NCBI GenBank assembly: GCA_028691175.1
Contig: JAQUZU010000008.1
Coordinates: 15,446 to 29,935, forward strand
Length of the DNA: 14,490 nt
Source: Candidatus Kapaibacterium sp.
GTDB lineage: Bacteria > Bacteroidota > Ignavibacteria > Kapaibacteriales > UBA2268
Reading direction: 5' to 3'
The notes beneath the pieces were generated by a model. It had not been told where the DNA came from. It did no database searches and saw nothing but the letters and a program-made list of their open reading frames with translations. The position numbers and the translations under genes are program-made. Within the stretch, counting starts at the first letter, position 1, and each line of letters opens with the position of its first letter. Below, in pieces: positions 13,751-14,490 of this stretch.

Positions 13751-14490
13751 CTATTTCGCCAATTGGTTCAGTGCCCGCTCTGCCGCTTTCAGAGTAGGTT
13801 CGCCGGAAAGTTTGCTGCCGACTGCCTTTTGCATCCAATATTGCGGAGCAAGGCGTCCCTGCGTGCAGATGCGCTGCATTTCTTCGCCGACATTTTTGCC
13901 TACGAACTGCTGTTCCATCTGGAATTGAATTAAATGTCCGATCGGATATGCCGAAAGATACAGCGGATTATCAATCATGTGCGAATAAATTGCAAGAATT
14001 GTCTGGTCTTTCACGCCAAAATTTTCTGCGTAATATTTATTCCAAATTTCTTTTGCTATCTTAATCGTTTGATCGCGAAGTTGCTCTTTTGTCGCATTCG
14101 GATTTTCATACAGCCATTTCCAAACGTTCATATCGACTAACGAAACGCCCATGATTTCATACGCCGCCCAAAGATTGTCCAGAGCATCATAAGCCTCTTT
14201 TTCCGGACCGGCACTGTGAGCACCGAGGAGAATTTTGTCTCGAGTCTGGAAAACGAACGCCCAAGCCTCTGTAAATGCATTCGACGGAACTCCGTGAATC
14301 ATGTAATAATCTATATCCTGAAGCGAAAGAGTCTGCTCTACGCAATGCCCGAGTTCATGAACCGCAATGTTATATCCTTTATAATCCATACCGGTTTTGC
14401 CGATTCTGGTGCGGAGATGTGCATTTTCAGACTTCATTTCTGCGCCCCATGCGTGACCTGCGCCACGTGCCCCATCAACATCGATTCGGG
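13751..14490 (-). CDS. M3-like zinc metallopeptidase, C-terminal part only
   Basis: The frame stays open to the right edge of the window (preceding residues DGARGAGHAWGAEM), so the true start lies beyond 14490 and only about 246 residues are visible. The zinc site is AVHELGHCVEQ, with HExxH histidines encoded near 14357-14359 and 14345-14347, and the third ligand is probably Glu in NAFTEAWAF, 26 residues after the second His (near 14267). That spacing matches M3 (thimet oligopeptidase type) gluzincins. The downstream helical region, with AYPIGHLIQFQMEQQF and RLAPQYWMQKAVG, fits the M3-like C-terminal helical domain that closes over peptide substrates. Signal peptide and exact subfamily cannot be judged without the N terminus. 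It is convergent with the glycosyltransferase operon and shares its terminator. Confidence 0.78.
   Translation of the reverse strand, partial: RIDVDGARGAGHAWGAEMKSENAHLRTRIGKTGMDYKGYNIAVHELGHCVEQTLSLQDIDYYMIHGVPSNAFTEAWAFVFQTRDKILLGAHSAGPEKEAYDALDNLWAAYEIMGVSLVDMNVWKWLYENPNATKEQLRDQTIKIAKEIWNKYYAENFGVKDQTILAIYSHMIDNPLYLSAYPIGHLIQFQMEQQFVGKNVGEEMQRICTQGRLAPQYWMQKAVGSKLSGEPTLKAAERALNQLAK

Noticed and set aside
1..14490. Mobile element, phage, toxin-antitoxin pair, CRISPR array, tRNA or other undescribed multi-gene system
   Set aside because: I saw no transposase, integrase, terminal repeats, spaced repeats or tRNA-like fold; all long frames are explained by known housekeeping or metabolic families.

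Overview
This window is ordinary chromosomal bacterial DNA, densely coded, with A+T-leaning gaps and no sign of phage, insertion sequence, CRISPR or tRNA. Gene content (M49-type lipoprotein peptidase, C69 dipeptidase, L21-L27 pair, LolC/E-type permease, bacterial deoxyhypusine-synthase-like protein, GAF-GAF-GGDEF-like membrane protein) suggests a Gram-negative bacterium of the Bacteroidota/Chlorobiota (FCB) side of the tree. That placement is inference from gene families and style; there is no rRNA to confirm it.

Layout: (1) 1-663, plus strand: the end of an SseB-family protein, open at the left edge, closed by a bidirectional hairpin terminator. (2) 730-6993, minus strand: read in transcription order, a membrane-anchored GAF-GAF protein with a degenerate GGDEF domain, then rlmD (23S rRNA uracil methyltransferase), then a LipM/LplA-type lipoyl ligase or octanoyltransferase that overlaps rlmD by 8 bases, then, 92 bases further, an M49-like zinc peptidase lipoprotein. 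(3) 7202-8878, minus: a secreted C69 dipeptidase. (4) 9039-9642, minus: rpmA and rplU (ribosomal proteins L27 and L21) with a hairpin in the rplU leader and a terminator after rpmA. (5) 9942-11009, minus: a deoxyhypusine-synthase-like protein. (6) 11155-13695, plus: a tight three-gene operon of GNAT acetyltransferase, LolC/E-like permease and family 2 glycosyltransferase, ending in a hairpin terminator shared with (7) 13751-14490, minus: the C-terminal part of an M3-like zinc peptidase, open at the right edge.

Working picture: the region combines translation housekeeping (L21, L27, RlmD), lipoyl-cofactor attachment, envelope functions (LolC/E-like permease, glycosyltransferase) and three peptidases of different clans (M49-like, C69, M3-like), at least two of them carrying export signals. 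This fits an organism that uses peptides, though that is inference. I did not find a convincing undescribed multi-gene system. The most interesting single item is the deoxyhypusine-synthase-like protein: it keeps the catalytic lysine but has lost most residues that anchor spermidine in the human enzyme, and so probably acts on a different substrate. Second is the sensor protein whose GGDEF signature reads GEDNI and which heads an operon with rRNA-modification and lipoylation genes.
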